Assembly: GCF_037190085.1 (NCBI RefSeq)
Contig: NZ_JBBCJO010000002.1
Coordinates: forward strand, 248,001 to 312,000
Direction of reading: 5' to 3'
DNA: 64,000 nt
DNA from: Gemmatimonas aurantiaca
Lineage (GTDB): Bacteria > Gemmatimonadota > Gemmatimonadetes > Gemmatimonadales > Gemmatimonadaceae
Made by a program: the position numbers and the translations under genes. Below the pieces are notes generated by a model. That model searched no databases and was not told the DNA's origin. It worked only from the letters and a program-made list of their open reading frames with translations. Position 1 is the first letter of the stretch, and the number at the start of each line of letters is the position of its first letter. This document shows, piece by piece, positions 43,619 through 50,744 of the stretch.

Positions 43619-44485
43619 TCAACGCGAGGCACCGGTCAGCGCTCCCCGCCCGACGCGAAAGAACTTCGGCGTATCCGCGCCGGTCGCATTGGGGTGCGCC
43701 AGTCCGAGGGAGGCAAAGAGTCCGCCGCAATCGGCATCGTTGGGCGCCGCCATGCACCCCATGGCCGTCTGCGGCTGGTTCTTCCGCACATCGCTGCGCG
43801 ATAGCAGCGCCGCGAGGTCGGCCACGATCACATCGCGCGCCGGGTCGAATCCACTGAGCGCGATCTCCGGCCGGTTGCCGTGACTGCACGACGTGGGCGC
43901 CTTGGCACCGGGCGCGCCCGTGCAGCCGGTGCTGCCCAGATGGATGACCCACGCGGTCGCCGCCGAATCGCCCTGCGTGGCCCGCATGTCCACGCGGAGG
44001 AACTTGTAGCCGGCGTTCCACGACCAGAACAGACGCGAAAGCGACAGCGGCGGCGCCTGCGAAGCGAGATCGCCGTGGTTGCGCGCGAACGGCACCCCCA
44101 TCGTGAACGCCACCCCCCGGTACTCACCGGCCGGCGCGAGCACCGTGATTTCCGGATGCGTTTCCGGCGTGCCGTTGGCGCAGGTGGCCGTGCCGTTCTC
44201 GAAATCCACCAACGCGACATCCCGGTCCTGCCACGGCGCCAACGGGGCCAGCGCGGCGCGCACGGTGTCCCCACGCGCATTCACCAGACGCACGTTGTGG
44301 ACGTAGAAACGGAAATCACTGGCGGTGATGCTGGCACCCGTGGTGCCGATGCCGGAATAACTCCGGCCGCACTGGAAAGGCGCATCGGCCACCATGGCCT
44401 GCAGCCGGATGGTGATGGGCGTGAGAGAATCGGTCGCGGGGATCGTCGCGATCAGCGTGGCCGCGACGAAGGTGACAAAAGACAT
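43619..44485 (-). CDS. mbnP: MbnP-type four-Cys copper-binding protein
   Basis: 288 residues from ATG 44485, with GAGG 5 bases upstream. A signal peptide covers ~1-20. The MbnP family pattern is visible: PFQCGRSYSGIG near the N-terminus, SDFRFYVHNVRLV, ALVDFENGTATCANGT, FWSWNAGYKFLRVD and SGCTGAPG/SCSHGNRPEI. The Trp residues in FWSWNAGYKF are the likely targets of the MbnH partner. Cysteines form disulfides in relatives. Direct repeats lie just upstream (44514-44567). It is first in the operon mbnP-mbnH-copC-copD. Confidence 0.87.
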   Translation of the reverse strand: MSFVTFVAATLIATIPATDSLTPITIRLQAMVADAPFQCGRSYSGIGTTGASITASDFRFYVHNVRLVNARGDTVRAALAPLAPWQDRDVALVDFENGTATCANGTPETHPEITVLAPAGEYRGVAFTMGVPFARNHGDLASQAPPLSLSRLFWSWNAGYKFLRVDMRATQGDSAATAWVIHLGSTGCTGAPGAKAPTSCSHGNRPEIALSGFDPARDVIVADLAALLSRSDVRKNQPQTAMGCMAAPNDADCGGLFASLGLAHPNATGADTPKFFRVGRGALTGASR

Positions 44486-44513
44486 GAAAGCCTCGAGGGG
44501 ATGAGACCGCGGC

Positions 44514-44567
44514 GTGTCATGGATCATCCCGAGGGATCACCCGCAGGGATCATCCCCAGGGATCACC
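44514..44567 (-). repeat. Four 13-bp direct repeats upstream of mbnP
   Basis: Read on the minus strand, units of the form GGTGATCCCTGGG or GATGATCCCTGCG repeat four times with a 13-base period, about 30-80 bases before the mbnP ATG. They could be binding sites for a regulator or only slippage products. The rest of the gap 44486-44659 shows no gene. Confidence 0.65.
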
Positions 44568-44659
44568 GACATGCATCACCCATGACGACGCGCTGCCCGA
44601 TGAAAGACACACGGGGACACGCACGGAACGACCGCACCCGGGAACCGGGTGCAAACCTT

Positions 44660-45091
44660 TCAGAGCGTCAGCGCGGGCGGGGCGGTGGCCGGAGGCTGCG
44701 CCACATCGAGGCGCAGCGCCGGCCGGAGGCGACGGTTTTCAGGCGTCGATGCACCACGGGGCGCATCGAGCAGCACGACCGAAGCAATGGAGGCCGAGGC
44801 GATGAACTGCACCCCCGGCGCCGCGCAGCAGTGCGCGGCACATTCACATTCAGGAGCCGTGGACGCCGGAGCGGAATCCGGCATGGCCTCCTGTGAGGAC
44901 GCCGACGACGCGCCATGATGCGCGTGATGCGTCGCGGCACCATCGACCGCCCCGCTGGTCGCAGTCCCGGCGGAAGCGCTCAGGTGCGGGGCATGATGCG
45001 GGCACGTCGGCTGGAGTGGCAGCGCGAGTCGCGCCACCATCCATACCATCGTCAGCAGGAAACCTGCCCACCGTGCGCGTGCGGGTCGCAT
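44660..45091 (-). CDS. Small Cys/His-rich exported or membrane protein
   Basis: 143 residues from the ATG at 45091. A hydrophobic segment at ~8-25 (WAGFLLTMVWMVARLAL) is a signal or anchor. It is followed by PTCPHHAPHLSA, THHAHHG and ECECAAHCCAAPG, a dense set of His and Cys that could bind copper or zinc. It resembles DUF2946-like small proteins in composition and layout. It precedes the mbnP operon on the same strand by ~175 bases, and the DUF2796 gene is divergent, with a Fur/Zur-like AT-rich site between them. Function inferred only from composition and neighbours. Confidence 0.68.
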   Translation of the reverse strand: MRPARARWAGFLLTMVWMVARLALPLQPTCPHHAPHLSASAGTATSGAVDGAATHHAHHGASSASSQEAMPDSAPASTAPECECAAHCCAAPGVQFIASASIASVVLLDAPRGASTPENRRLRPALRLDVAQPPATAPPALTL

Positions 45092-45184
45092 ACCGAATCG
45101 TATGGGCTCCCGGGCAGCGGTGTCAATTGCAGGTCGACCCAGGGTCGCCGCCTGCTGGCTCAACGCCACATCGGACTGTGTCGT

Positions 45185-45208
45185 ATGATAATGATAGGCC
45201 ACTACCAT
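45185..45208. promoter_or_regulatory. AT-rich Fur/Zur-like site ahead of the DUF2796 gene
   Basis: ATGATAATGATAGG inside a GC-rich gap contains two GATAAT/GATA half-words typical of Fur-family boxes. It lies 21-44 bases before the ATG at 45229. No clean palindrome is present, so this is weaker than the site at 50709. Confidence 0.42.
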
Positions 45209-45228
45209 TTCACAGACTGGAGAACGCC

Positions 45229-45747
45229 ATGTACGTCCCGGCCCGTCCACGCTTTTGTCCGCTCGCGACCGCCGCACTGCTGCTGACCGCGCCGATATGG
45301 TCCGGCCGGCACCTCGAAGCCCAGCACGTGCACGGGCAGGCCAGACTGAGTGTGGGCATCGAAGGCCGCACAGGGCAGGCCGAACTGCGCGCCACCGGGG
45401 ACGACGTCTTCGGTTTCGAACACGCGCCCCGAACCGCCAGGGAGCGTGAGACGCAGACGCAGGCACTCACCAGACTCCGCACCTCCGGCGGTACCCTCCT
45501 CCGATTCGATCCGGCACTCGGCTGCCAGGTCACGGCACGTGATGTCCGGATCGACACCTCCGGCGAGCACGGTGAGGTCGTGGCGGCCTATCAGATCGCC
45601 TGCCGGGTGGCGCCACAGGGCAAACCCATCCGGTTCGGCTTCAGCACCGCCTTCCCCGGTATCGATCGTGTGGTGGTGCAGTTGGTGTCCGACACGGCGC
45701 AGACTGGCGCCACCATCAGCCGAGACCGGGGACAGTTGGTGCCCTGA
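45229..45747 (+). CDS. DUF2796 (ZrgA-like) periplasmic protein
   Basis: 172 residues from ATG 45229 with GGAG 6 bases upstream. The signal peptide (1-31) ends at EAQ, and the mature N-terminus begins HVHGQARLSVGIEG, the typical DUF2796 opening; zinc-binding His residues cluster there. The central part has CQVTARDVRI and YQIACRV, with two Cys that may pair. In Vibrio the DUF2796 protein ZrgA binds zinc for an ABC importer; I rely on recall for that. Here the ABC permease is not present and the ABC ATPase is truncated (49176). Confidence 0.82.
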   Translation: MYVPARPRFCPLATAALLLTAPIWSGRHLEAQHVHGQARLSVGIEGRTGQAELRATGDDVFGFEHAPRTARERETQTQALTRLRTSGGTLLRFDPALGCQVTARDVRIDTSGEHGEVVAAYQIACRVAPQGKPIRFGFSTAFPGIDRVVVQLVSDTAQTGATISRDRGQLVP

Positions 45748-45766
45748 CATCGGGCACCGATAGGCG

Positions 45767-45802
45767 GAGCGCTCCCACCGGCGGAATCGGGCGGGAGCGC
45801 TC
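45767..45802. terminator. Hairpin between convergent DUF2796 and ZIP-like genes
   Basis: Arms GAGCGCTCCC and GGGAGCGCTC are perfectly complementary over 10 bp with a 16-base loop. No U-tract, so termination is only likely from its place. Confidence 0.55.
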
Positions 45803-45840
45803 GGCGGTGACCGGACATCGTCAGCCGAAATCGGGCAGAA

Positions 45841-47697
45841 TCAGGCGGAATCGGGCATGGCTGGCCCCCCGTGGTCATGTCCCCCGTGCAGCGGTTCGAG
45901 GAAGCCACGGATGCCGCGTCGGCCCAGCACCCACACGTACAGCAGCACCATGAGGCTCGCGGCCAGGAAGGCGGGCCGGTTGCCGGCGCCTTCCGTGAGT
46001 CCGCTCCATGCGCCCGCGCGCACCCGATCATCGATCACATTGAGTGCGATGCCGCTGGCCACGGCAATGACGGGACCGCTCAACAGCGCGCGTACACCGA
46101 CGTCCATGCCGCGTCGACGCGCCACCGACACACAGCCACGCACATCCGGGAGCGGCCCGACCAGCAACAGCGCGAGCACCGCGCCGGGCGACCCCCCCGC
46201 GGCTATGAGCACCGCACCCACGGGCACGAGCGCGGCCGCGTGCACGCTCACCAGGCACGCGGCCAGCGTCAACACCAGCACATCGACGCCGGACGGGAGC
46301 CGCGTCAGCCAAGACTGCTCCAGCACGGGCGTCAGCACCGCGGCCGTCATCAGCCCCACGATGATCCACGGCGCGGACTGTTCGACCGCAGCGATCCACG
46401 CCTGTTGAGGGTCCTGCGGCACGGGGGCCGGTACGGCGGCCGGCATGGCGGCGGCTCGTTCACCGGGCAGGAAGTCGGTGCGGGCCCCAATCGTCGCGAT
46501 CACCTGCGCCAGTGCGAGGCGGGCAATGGCGATCGCCACCCCCAGCAGCGGCACCGACAGCAACGCGGCTTCGAGCGACAACGCCCCGTTGGCCGCACGT
46601 CCGCCACCATCGGGCTCGACCGCGATGCCCAGCAGCCGGATGGGGCGACGACGGACGAAAGCGATCGTACCCAGAATGGCGATGGCGCCATAGGCGAACA
46701 GCACGGCCGGCGCACTGGCCATCATGAGCCGCCAGAGCACCTGGCCGAGGCCCACGGCATGTTCGTCATGCGTCCCGGCGTTGATCAGTTGCAGCGCGAC
46801 GAGGACCAGCAGGCCAAGCAGGGACCCGGCACCATTGCGCCGCGCCAGGTCGCTGACCGATGGCGCTGGAGCGGCATGCGTGTGGGCGTGTCCATGCGCG
46901 TGCGTCTCCGCATGGTCATGGTCGTGCACGTGGTGGCGGGCATGGGCCGGCGCGGACACGGCCTCACCGGATCTTTCGCCGGCATGTTCGTGGACATGTT
47001 CGTGGACATGTTCATGGACATGTTCATGGACATGTTCCTCATCCTGCTCATCGCCGTGTTCGTGCGCGGCATGTCCGATGACGTGCAGCAGCGAGCCACC
47101 GACCAGCGCCTCGAACCACAACGCCGCGCGGTCGGGGAGCCAGGCCAGCACGGTAGGCTCGGCAACATACCCGGCCACCGTCATCACGGCCATGAAGAGC
47201 AGCACCATCCACGACATCACCCGCGCGCGGTCGCGCAGCACCCACCACACCGTGAGCCCCACTGGGATCTGGTGCAGCAGCACGCCGTAGCCCAGCAGAC
47301 TGCCCGGCTGCGTATGCGACTGGGCCAGCGCACTGCCGTCGAGCATCGAATGCACAGCCACGCCGAGCAACGCCAGCGAGAGGATGGCCGTGTGTGTCTG
47401 ACGCACGCCATAGCGCAGCATCCGCTCGACCATACCGGGCACCAGGTAGCCCAGCGCCATGCAGGCCATGGCGATCACATCGCGGTGCTCCAGCGCATGC
47501 GGCACCACGTCGAGCAGGACCAGTCCGCCGATCGACACCACGATGAAACCGTCGACGAACGCCGTCACGCCGGGACGCGATCGCGCGTACCGACTGAGCA
47601 GGGGGCCCACGACGAGCGCGCCCAGACTGGCGGGGAGAAGCGCGCTGACTGGCATGACCGAACGATAGTCGGCCAGAAGCTCCAATTGCAATTGCAC
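45841..47697 (-). CDS. ZIP-like / ArsP-type permease fusion with His-rich loop
   Basis: 618 residues from a GTG at 47697 that has GAGG (overlapping the upstream stop codon) 8 bases ahead; the ATG at 47655 is the alternative. The N-terminal half shows ZIP-like features: HSMLDGSALA (~116, TM4-like) and LLHQIPVGLTVWW (~140, TM5-like). A cytosolic loop has repeats of HVHEHVHEHVHEH and later HDHDHAETHAHGHAHTH. The C-terminal half (~310-618) has PWIIVGLMTAAVLTPVLEQSW and SPGAVLALLLVGPLPD, which fit the DUF318/ArsP_1 permease style. It likely moves zinc or a related ion. Confidence 0.75.
   Translation of the reverse strand: MQLQLELLADYRSVMPVSALLPASLGALVVGPLLSRYARSRPGVTAFVDGFIVVSIGGLVLLDVVPHALEHRDVIAMACMALGYLVPGMVERMLRYGVRQTHTAILSLALLGVAVHSMLDGSALAQSHTQPGSLLGYGVLLHQIPVGLTVWWVLRDRARVMSWMVLLFMAVMTVAGYVAEPTVLAWLPDRAALWFEALVGGSLLHVIGHAAHEHGDEQDEEHVHEHVHEHVHEHVHEHAGERSGEAVSAPAHARHHVHDHDHAETHAHGHAHTHAAPAPSVSDLARRNGAGSLLGLLVLVALQLINAGTHDEHAVGLGQVLWRLMMASAPAVLFAYGAIAILGTIAFVRRRPIRLLGIAVEPDGGGRAANGALSLEAALLSVPLLGVAIAIARLALAQVIATIGARTDFLPGERAAAMPAAVPAPVPQDPQQAWIAAVEQSAPWIIVGLMTAAVLTPVLEQSWLTRLPSGVDVLVLTLAACLVSVHAAALVPVGAVLIAAGGSPGAVLALLLVGPLPDVRGCVSVARRRGMDVGVRALLSGPVIAVASGIALNVIDDRVRAGAWSGLTEGAGNRPAFLAASLMVLLYVWVLGRRGIRGFLEPLHGGHDHGGPAMPDSA
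46983..47036. repeat. Tandem 12-bp repeats encoding the His-rich loop
   Basis: About 4.5 copies of a 12-base unit of the form ACATGTTCGTGG or ACATGTTCATGG, in frame, each giving the residues VHEH on the minus strand. Slippage here would change loop length without breaking the frame. Confidence 0.88.
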
Positions 47698-47707
47698 TCT
47701 CGATACC

Positions 47708-48964
47708 TCAGTCGTCGTCTTCGTCGTCGATCTCTTCGACCGCCGCCCAGGCCGGGAACGGGTCATCGAAGGTGGCCCAGAGCCCCGGCCCGGCACGTAG
47801 CTCGTCTTCGGTGACGAGACAACTGTCCAGCAGCGCGGTGAGCCCCGGGCGATCCAGACGTTGTCCGATGATGGCCAGCTCCTGCCGGCGATCGCCGAGC
47901 TCCGGATGCCACAGCGCCTCGAGTTCGGCGTGCTGCTCCTCGTCCAGCGCCCACGTCTCCGGCGGTGAGGCGGCGTACCAGAAGCCCGCCGGATTCACCT
48001 CGAGCAATTGCCCGGCCTGCGACCAGCTGCCCACGAGATCGGGCCGGTTCGCGACCCAGAAGAACCCCTTGGCACGCAGCACCCCCGGCAGACCGGCGTC
48101 GATGCGCGTCCAGAGACGCCCGGGGTGAAATGGTCGACGCGCCCGATACACGAAACTCGCGATGCCATACTCCTCGGTTTCGGGCATGTGCTCGCCAGCC
48201 AGCTCCTTCTGCCAGCCGGGCGCGGCTTCGGCCTGCGCAAAATCGAACGCGCCCGTGCCGAGCAAGCGCCGCGGTTCCACCACACCGCGCGTGGCCGTCA
48301 CGAGGGTAGCTTCGGGATTGAGATGCCGCAGCAGGGCCTGCAGTTCGCCAAGCACCTCGGCGCTCACGAGATCGGCCTTGTTGATCACGATGACGTTCGC
48401 GAATTCCACTTGATCGATGAGCAGATCCGGAATGGTGCGTTCGTCGTCGTCACTCAGGGCCAATTGACGCGCCCGCAGATCGTCGAGCGAACCGAGATCC
48501 CGGCGAAACCGGTGCGCATCGACCACGGTGACCATGGTGTCCAGACGCGCGAGGCGTGAGAGCGCGTGTCCGTCTTCCGTCTCGAACGTGAACGTGGCGG
48601 CCACGGGCAGGGGTTCACCGATGCCCGTGCTCTCGATGAGCAGGTAGTCGAAGCGCCCTTCTCCGGCGAGCCGCGTCACTTCCTGCAACAGATCGTCCCG
48701 CAGCGTGCAACAGATGCACCCGTTGCTCATCTCGACGAGCGTTTCCTGCGTGCGCGAGAGGGCCGTATCCCCACCGCGCACGAGTTGCGCGTCGATGTTG
48801 ATCTCGCTCATGTCGTTCACGATGACCGCCACACGCAGGCCGTCGCGATTGGCCAGCACGTGATTGAGCAGCGTGGTCTTGCCGGCGCCCAGGAAGCCCG
48901 AGAGCACCGTCACCGGAAGCCGCCGGTCGGAGGCGGAAACGGTCGTGGAGACGGGAGCGATCAC
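47708..48964 (-). CDS. COG0523 (CobW-type) GTPase, zinc metallochaperone candidate 1
   Basis: 418 residues from a GTG at 48964 that overlaps the rpmG stop (GTGA). The P-loop is GFLGAGKTTLLNHVL (~21-35), the metal-binding CxCC is SNGCICCTL (~78-86), and the NKAD motif is VINKADLV. The C-terminal domain is present and the protein ends in an acidic tail (EEIDDEDDD). COG0523 proteins insert or store zinc (ZigA/ZagA). The operon context (C- L33 upstream, ZIP-like transporter downstream) strongly supports a zinc role. A second paralogue lies at 49693. Confidence 0.92.
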   Translation of the reverse strand: MIAPVSTTVSASDRRLPVTVLSGFLGAGKTTLLNHVLANRDGLRVAVIVNDMSEINIDAQLVRGGDTALSRTQETLVEMSNGCICCTLRDDLLQEVTRLAGEGRFDYLLIESTGIGEPLPVAATFTFETEDGHALSRLARLDTMVTVVDAHRFRRDLGSLDDLRARQLALSDDDERTIPDLLIDQVEFANVIVINKADLVSAEVLGELQALLRHLNPEATLVTATRGVVEPRRLLGTGAFDFAQAEAAPGWQKELAGEHMPETEEYGIASFVYRARRPFHPGRLWTRIDAGLPGVLRAKGFFWVANRPDLVGSWSQAGQLLEVNPAGFWYAASPPETWALDEEQHAELEALWHPELGDRRQELAIIGQRLDRPGLTALLDSCLVTEDELRAGPGLWATFDDPFPAWAAVEEIDDEDDD

Positions 48965-49113
48965 TTCGACTCCTTGTACAGCACGTGCCGCTTGGCGATG
49001 GGATCGTACTTGCGCTTTTCCATGCGTTGCGGCGTGGTGCGGGGATTTTTCGTGGTGACGTACATGTGGTGGCTCTCGGTGGACCGGAGCTTCACGTTGA
49101 CGCGGACGCCCAT
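48961..49113 (-). CDS. rpmG: 50S ribosomal protein L33, zinc-independent form
   Basis: 50 residues from ATG 49113 with GAGG 4 bases upstream. It begins MGVRVNVKLRSTESHHMYVT and has the expected KYDPIAKRHVLYKESK C-terminus. It has no Cys at all, so it is the C- paralogue used when zinc is scarce. It overlaps the GTPase gene by four bases (GTGA) and lies downstream of the Zur-type site before the ABC fragment (49493). Confidence 0.93.
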   Translation of the reverse strand: MGVRVNVKLRSTESHHMYVTTKNPRTTPQRMEKRKYDPIAKRHVLYKESK

Positions 49114-49144
49114 ACGGCCTCGCTGATGAAAGAGTGTGTCGCGA

Positions 49145-49190
49145 TCATCCGGTGATATCCGGCGATATCCGGCGATCATCCGGTCATTGT
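49145..49190. repeat. Short tandem repeats of GATATCCGGC / GATCATCCGG
   Basis: Four units of 10-11 bases occupy the join between the end of the ABC fragment and the gap before rpmG. They begin in the gap and continue into the non-homologous tail of the fragment, so they may mark the deletion scar. Confidence 0.65.
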
Positions 49191-49493
49191 CCTGTGATCG
49201 TGATGCGACGCAGTCGCCGGAACGCTCAGCGGATCGCGGGTCACGCCGATACCGCAGACCAGCGCTTCCCCACCCGTGGGCGGCACGAAGTTCAGGAACA
49301 GGCCGATGGTGGTGGTCTTGCCGGCGCCGTTCGCGCCCAGCAGGCAGTAGACCTCCCCGGTCCCGATGGCGAGATCGAGGTTGTCGAGCGCGAGCACATC
49401 GCCGTAGCGTTTGGTCAGCGCTGTGGCGACGAGCCGTGAGGGCGTGGCGGAAACGGCGGGGGCTGGGGCGGCAGCGGTGGTTATGAGGCTCAT
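49176..49493 (-). pseudogene. Truncated ABC transporter ATPase
   Basis: 105 codons. Residues ~18-88 are a normal N-terminal ABC ATPase domain (VATALTKRYGDVLALDNLDL, Walker A GANGAGKTT, then VPPTGGEALVCGIGV). After RDPL the sequence changes to SVPATASHHDHRTMTG and stops; the Q-loop, signature, Walker B and switch His are all missing. No downstream continuation is seen in any frame. I read a deletion that fused the domain to repeat sequence. As first gene of the operon its promoter still serves rpmG, the GTPase and the ZIP-like gene. Confidence 0.85.
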
Positions 49494-49525
49494 GTTACGA
49501 TATTGATCGTGCTATATCATTAACA
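49493..49525 (-). promoter_or_regulatory. Zur-type imperfect palindrome before the ABC fragment operon
   Basis: TGTTA at 49493 and TAACA at 49521 frame GATATTG and TATATCA half-words, an imperfect 33-bp dyad that touches the ATG at 49493. It is AT-rich in a GC-rich neighbourhood and shares the GATAT words with the site at 50709. The gap 49526-49677 beyond it holds nothing I can name. Confidence 0.55.
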
Positions 49526-49677
49526 TCCCAAGAGCCTTCCGACAATCCCCCCAGGCGACAGCCCCTGACTCGCGGTACGCCCCGCGACGACAGCCCCTCG
49601 GACATCGACTGTGCAACGGCGACGAGCAGCTGCTATGCGACCGTCGGAACTACCGACCTCACCCTACATGAGTCGTG

Positions 49678-49726
49678 CAGGTATCCTGCTGTTCATTGAG
49701 CAGGTATCGTCGCCCCAGGCGGCCCC
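49678..49726. repeat. Dispersed repeat unit, second copy
   Basis: CAGGTATCCTGC followed by diverged sequence matches 24649-24697 at about 38 of 49 positions, and it overlaps the last codons of the GTPase gene at 49693. Confidence 0.6.
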
Positions 49727-50658
49727 AATGCCGCCAGCCGCTCCGCCAGTTCCGCCACCGGCATCCCGACCCCGATGAACACACCGGTCGGCTGTGCGTC
49801 CGCGTGCGGACGGGACAGATCGAGACGCAGTCCCTTGCGGCCAGGCAGTTTGTTCCAGACGTACATGTTGCCGGGAGCGTCGGCAAAACGCACCAGCCCC
49901 TTGGCCCGCACCACCGCCGGAGGCAATTCCTGCACGAAGCGACGAAACGCATCGCGCTCGACCACGGCCGGCAGCATCAGTGATGCCGCACCGAAGGGGT
50001 GGGCGTGCCGCCCATGCGCCACATCCGTGCGCGCCGCCGCGGCCACACCGGCGACTTCGCGATGTGTGGTTGCCGCCACCCGCGTGGTGAGCGCGTTCAA
50101 CCAGTCCGCGAAGGCCGCACTCGACACCAGTTCGGCGCGCGGGTTGAGCTCCTGCAACGCTCCACGCACCAACGCCTGACGCTCGGCACTCACCCGCTGC
50201 GTCCAATTCAGAAACACATGCGTGGCCGTGCTGACCTGTGCGCGTTCGAGCGCGTTGTGCCACCAGCGTTTCTGCCACCGCGTGGCGTCGATGACCGTGA
50301 GCTGCAACGGCAGCGTGTAATGCCGCAGCCTGGCGTCGGCCGTGAGATGCGCCAGCAGTTCATCGGTTTCCGTCGCACCGTTCGCTTCGATGCACATGAC
50401 GCTGCCCGACTCCGGCGGCACCTGATACAGCACGTTGAGCAACTCCCTGAGCGAGCCGCAGCACACACATTCGCCATTGAGGGGTGTCACCAGCGCTTCC
50501 ATCTCCGCCAGACGCGACGCGTCGATGCGCGCATCGCGGAAATCATTGAGCACCACCCGCACACGGGTGCCATTCGCGGCCAGCGCGGGCACCAGTTCGG
50601 TGAGGAATCGCGTCTTGCCGGCACCCAGAAATCCGGCGAGGAGCACCAACGGGATCAT
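49693..50658 (-). CDS. COG0523 (CobW-type) GTPase, zinc metallochaperone candidate 2
   Basis: 321 residues from the ATG at 50658 (GTG three codons earlier at 50667), with an AGGTGAG box 8 bases upstream. P-loop GFLGAGKTRFLTEL starts at residue ~9, and CxCC is GECVCCGSL (~64). The guanine-specificity motif is degenerate (FLNWTQRV in place of NKxD), so nucleotide use may differ from the first GTPase. The C-terminal domain is present. It diverges from the DUF3299 gene across a perfect 16-bp palindrome; the same zinc-related neighbourhood suggests Zur control of both. It is about 100 residues shorter than paralogue 1. Confidence 0.88.
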   Translation of the reverse strand: MIPLVLLAGFLGAGKTRFLTELVPALAANGTRVRVVLNDFRDARIDASRLAEMEALVTPLNGECVCCGSLRELLNVLYQVPPESGSVMCIEANGATETDELLAHLTADARLRHYTLPLQLTVIDATRWQKRWWHNALERAQVSTATHVFLNWTQRVSAERQALVRGALQELNPRAELVSSAAFADWLNALTTRVAATTHREVAGVAAAARTDVAHGRHAHPFGAASLMLPAVVERDAFRRFVQELPPAVVRAKGLVRFADAPGNMYVWNKLPGRKGLRLDLSRPHADAQPTGVFIGVGMPVAELAERLAALGPPGATIPAQ

Positions 50659-50708
50659 CCTGTACACTCACCTGTGGCGTCGGTGAAGACAACGCCTTGT
50701 GATATATT

Positions 50709-50724
50709 TGATATTGCAATATCA
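50709..50724. promoter_or_regulatory. Perfect Zur-type palindrome between the second GTPase and DUF3299 genes
   Basis: TGATATTGCAATATCA, a perfect 16-bp palindrome, 51 bases before the GTPase start and 21 bases before the DUF3299 ATG at 50745. It sits in an AT-rich island, like Zur boxes in many phyla. I infer Zur binding from the neighbours (L33 C-, COG0523, DUF2796); the regulator itself is at 52288. Confidence 0.72.
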
Positions 50725-50744
50725 TTTACTAAAACACCCGTCTT

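Noticed and set aside
45871..47814. 647-residue plus-strand open frame, His/Met-rich near the middle
   Set aside because: Opposite the ZIP-like transporter gene, whose TM pattern and His-rich loop explain the region; the antisense His/Met composition comes from the 12-bp repeats.
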